From: Chitinophagales bacterium
GTDB taxonomy: Bacteria > Bacteroidota > Bacteroidia > Chitinophagales > Saprospiraceae
NCBI GenBank assembly: GCA_013297575.1
Contig: JAAFHO010000309.1
Span: forward strand, 1 to 7,003
Direction of reading: 5' to 3'
Length of the DNA: 7,003 nt
Below, piece after piece: positions 5,115 through 7,003 of the stretch (positions are counted from its first letter, which is position 1; the number at the start of each line of letters is the position of its first letter). Under the pieces are notes generated by a model. The model saw nothing but the letters and a program-made list of their open reading frames with translations. It searched no databases and was not told where the DNA came from. Both the position numbers and the translations under genes were made by a program.

Positions 5115-6014
5115 TCAATGTTTTAATTCCAGTTCTAAATTCAACGCTGCTTTTTGCATATACTCCTCTTCTTGCTCTGTTTTGGGCGGAAAAGTAGGCT
5201 TCATCTCTTTTAACTTTTCTAAAATAATTCTACCAATTAGCGTGTGCGCGCATATTTTATCATCGGCTGGAATAACGAACCAAGGTGCTATTTTTGTACT
5301 GGTATGTTTTATTGCTTGATCATAAGCCTCTTGGTACATTGCCCAATATTTGCGTTCTTCTATATCATTGGATGAGAATTTCCAGTGTTTGTCTGGATTA
5401 TTAATCCTGTCTAAAAACCGTTTGCATTGTTCATCTTTAGATATATGTAAAAAAAATTTCAGCACCTGAGTTCCTGTTTCGATATTTCTTTTTTCAAATT
5501 GATTAATCTGATTGTACCTTAATTTCCAAAACGCTTTGTCAATTTTTGATATTTTATCATAGCCTTTTATGCCTTCGGCTAATATTAATTCAGGATGCAC
5601 CTTTGAAATCAACACATTTTCATAGTGAGAACGGTTAAAAATGACGATTTGACCATGCTCGGGTAGTTTAATCGAATGCCGCCATAAATAATCATGCTCT
5701 AACTCAAGGACGCTTGGATGTTTGAAACTGCTGACCAAAACGCCTTGCGGGTTAACGCCTTTCATTATATGCTTAATAGTCCCATCCTTGCCCGAACTGT
5801 CCATGCCTTGAAAAATAATAAGTAAGGACTGGCTGTTTTCGGCATATAATCTATTTTGGAGTTTTGAAATCTCTTCAATGTCTTTATCTAGACTGTCTTT
5901 TAAGTTATTTTTCCCTTTCGACGATTTTAGGCTTACTAGGGTACTGAAATCGGATAGTTTGAATTGGCTATTCGCCACCCGAATTGATTTTTGTATATCC
6001 TCTATTGATTTCAT
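5115..6014 (-). CDS. ppk2: PPK2 family polyphosphate kinase / polyphosphate:nucleotide phosphotransferase
   Basis: PPK2 enzymes move phosphate between polyphosphate and nucleotides (AMP, ADP or GDP) in the cytoplasm, regenerating nucleotides or storing phosphate. The 299 residues are a full-length single PPK2 domain. The Walker A loop GMDSSGKDGT is at 70-79, the Walker B segment IVIFNRSHYENVL at 123-135, the lid-like region KRFLDRINNP at 198-207 with KHW just after, and the conserved C-terminal APWFVIPADDK at 243-253. The length and motifs fit the group that includes class III (AMP- and ADP-phosphorylating) enzymes, but the substrate cannot be settled from motifs alone. The tail after 275 is acidic and glutamine-rich. 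It starts 15 bases after the BI-1 gene stop, so the two are probably co-transcribed, and ends facing the plus-strand gene at 4778. No strong terminator is visible in the gap. Confidence 0.93.
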   Translation of the reverse strand: MKSIEDIQKSIRVANSQFKLSDFSTLVSLKSSKGKNNLKDSLDKDIEEISKLQNRLYAENSQSLLIIFQGMDSSGKDGTIKHIMKGVNPQGVLVSSFKHPSVLELEHDYLWRHSIKLPEHGQIVIFNRSHYENVLISKVHPELILAEGIKGYDKISKIDKAFWKLRYNQINQFEKRNIETGTQVLKFFLHISKDEQCKRFLDRINNPDKHWKFSSNDIEERKYWAMYQEAYDQAIKHTSTKIAPWFVIPADDKICAHTLIGRIILEKLKEMKPTFPPKTEQEEEYMQKAALNLELELKH

Positions 6015-6029
6015 TTTCAGGTTTTGGAA

Positions 6030-6743
6030 TTAACTGTTTCTGGTATTGCCAAATAACCTTAGCAAAGACAGAAATAGGTTGATAAAATCTAGGTAAAGTG
6101 TTAAAGCACCAAGTATGCCTAATTTTGATTTTGTTTCACGGTCAACGGATGCATCTTCATTTAAGCGTTTTAGTTTTTGGATATCCCAAGCAGTTAAACC
6201 ACAAAACACTATTACGCTAACAAAACTAATGATATACGAAAGCGAATTGCTTTTCATAAACATATTTATCAATGATGCAATAATAATTCCAATTAAAGCC
6301 ATGATGAAAATGCTTCCAATTTTCGTCAGGTCGGTTTTAGTAGAATAACCAAATGCACCCATTGATCCAAACATCAAAGCGGCAACAATAAAGATGTTAA
6401 AAATAGATTGGCTGGTATAAATGAGGAAAATAAAACTTAGGCTTGCCCCCATTATAGCAGCGTATAACAAAAACAAAATAAGTAAAGTAGCATACGAAAG
6501 ACGGTTAAACCCAAACGACATTAGTAACACAAATGCGATTGGAGCAAACATTACGACATAACCCAAGCCCGTCATACCTGTAGTGGTGACCAATATGGAT
6601 AATAAAGCCGGAGTACTCGCAAATAGGTATGATACGGCCGCAGTTATAGACATACCTACGCCCATCCAAATAAATACGTTATGCAGAAAAGTGCTAAACG
6701 AATCAGTCGTAGCACGGTGATTAGTTGTGGTATAAACGTTCAT
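6030..6743 (-). CDS. Bax inhibitor-1 (BI-1/YccA/TMBIM) family membrane protein
   Basis: This is an inner-membrane protein of the BI-1 family. Bacterial members include YccA, which modulates the FtsH protease, and B. subtilis YetJ, a pH-dependent calcium leak channel. It has 237 residues with about seven hydrophobic segments: roughly 22-42, 46-60, 63-78, 84-109, 114-133, 143-163 and 168-185, then a semi-hydrophobic C-terminal helix at 207-231. The family signature is at the end: CGLTAWDIQKLKRL (181-194) and LGALTLYLDFINLFLSLLRL (211-230). Asp187 and Asp219 are likely counterparts of the paired acidic residues that sense pH in YetJ. The start ATG directly abuts the stop of the upstream lysine-rich gene, with ppk2 15 bases downstream. 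The family is clear; whether it is a channel or a protease modulator is open. Confidence 0.92.
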   Translation of the reverse strand: MNVYTTTNHRATTDSFSTFLHNVFIWMGVGMSITAAVSYLFASTPALLSILVTTTGMTGLGYVVMFAPIAFVLLMSFGFNRLSYATLLILFLLYAAIMGASLSFIFLIYTSQSIFNIFIVAALMFGSMGAFGYSTKTDLTKIGSIFIMALIGIIIASLINMFMKSNSLSYIISFVSVIVFCGLTAWDIQKLKRLNEDASVDRETKSKLGILGALTLYLDFINLFLSLLRLFGNTRNS

Positions 6744-6950
6744 TTATTGTGTTTTTAGTGTTTTTTTGATTTGTTTATCGGTTTTCTTAGCAATCTTTTT
6801 AATGGATTTATTTATTATATTTCGAATTTTTTCTGTCAATTCAGATTTATTTTCTCTGAGTACTTTATGTACAGCTATTTTAAGTTGTGCTTGTAAAGAA
6901 TTGGCGATTGAAGTCTTAATTTTCAACGATTTTACAACGTTCTTTTCCAT
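6744..6950 (-). CDS. Small lysine-rich protein of unknown function
   Basis: I do not recognise this 68-residue protein. It has 17 lysines and 2 arginines with few acidic residues, so it is strongly basic. It is predicted to be helical throughout (IANSLQAQLKIAVHKVL, KIRNIINKSIKKIAKK) with no membrane segment, signal peptide or cysteine. The pattern fits an amphipathic nucleic-acid- or membrane-surface-binding helix, but that is a guess. Support for it being real is its position: its TAA stop (6746-6744) is immediately followed by the BI-1 ATG at 6743, the arrangement expected for translational coupling. It has an ATG start preceded by AT-rich sequence. A plus-strand frame opposite it is hydrophobic and looks like its mirror. 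No promoter is recognisable in the 53 bases left before the window edge. Confidence 0.6.
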   Translation of the reverse strand: MEKNVVKSLKIKTSIANSLQAQLKIAVHKVLRENKSELTEKIRNIINKSIKKIAKKTDKQIKKTLKTQ

Positions 6951-7003
6951 GATTATTTTTATTGAATTATTATGAGTGATTTTGCTTTTTATCGAATTTG
7001 AAG

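Noticed and set aside
6766..6975. Plus-strand 69-residue hydrophobic reading frame
   Set aside because: It is opposite the lysine-rich gene; lysine codons (AAA) reverse to phenylalanine (TTT), giving a false membrane-like protein. The minus frame abuts the BI-1 start exactly.

Overview
The window comes from a member of the Bacteroidota, possibly near Chitinophagaceae (genus not recognised). The evidence is the style of the ribosomal proteins, the promoter ahead of rpsJ (a TAnnTTTG box with an upstream TTG) and the near absence of Shine-Dalgarno sequences; gene starts are preceded by A/T-rich sequence. Nearly all genes lie on the minus strand and read right to left.

Right part (6950 down to 5115): three closely packed minus-strand genes. 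They are a 68-residue lysine-rich protein of unknown function, a Bax-inhibitor-1 family membrane protein (0 bases between stop and start) and a PPK2-type polyphosphate kinase (15 bases later). This part is visibly more AT-rich than the ribosomal part. On the plus strand, convergent with ppk2 and divergent from rpsJ, is a possible orphan protein of about 102 residues (4778-5086).

Left part (4630 down to 1): the S10 ribosomal protein operon in the usual bacterial order: rpsJ (S10), rplC (L3), rplD (L4), rplW (L23), rplB (L2), rpsS (S19), rplV (L22) and rpsC (S3, cut by the window edge). rplP and the rest of the cluster would be expected beyond position 1. All ribosomal genes look intact and of normal length except S3. 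S3 carries an internal insertion of about 14 residues and a long Gly/Arg/Asp repeat tail that runs off the window.

Two things set this operon apart. First, rpsJ is the first gene and has its own recognisable promoter; it does not follow fusA as it does in many Bacteroidota. Second, the rpsJ-rplC spacer is 251 bases, whereas all other spacers in the operon are 2 to 45 bases. On the transcribed strand it contains a strong bulged hairpin followed by a short U-rich stretch, a possible eight-codon ORF whose stop lies in the hairpin loop, and a GTG start for rplC. This looks like a control point (attenuator or r-protein leader) that could uncouple S10 from the seven or more genes downstream. I see no mobile element, CRISPR array, tRNA or rRNA.
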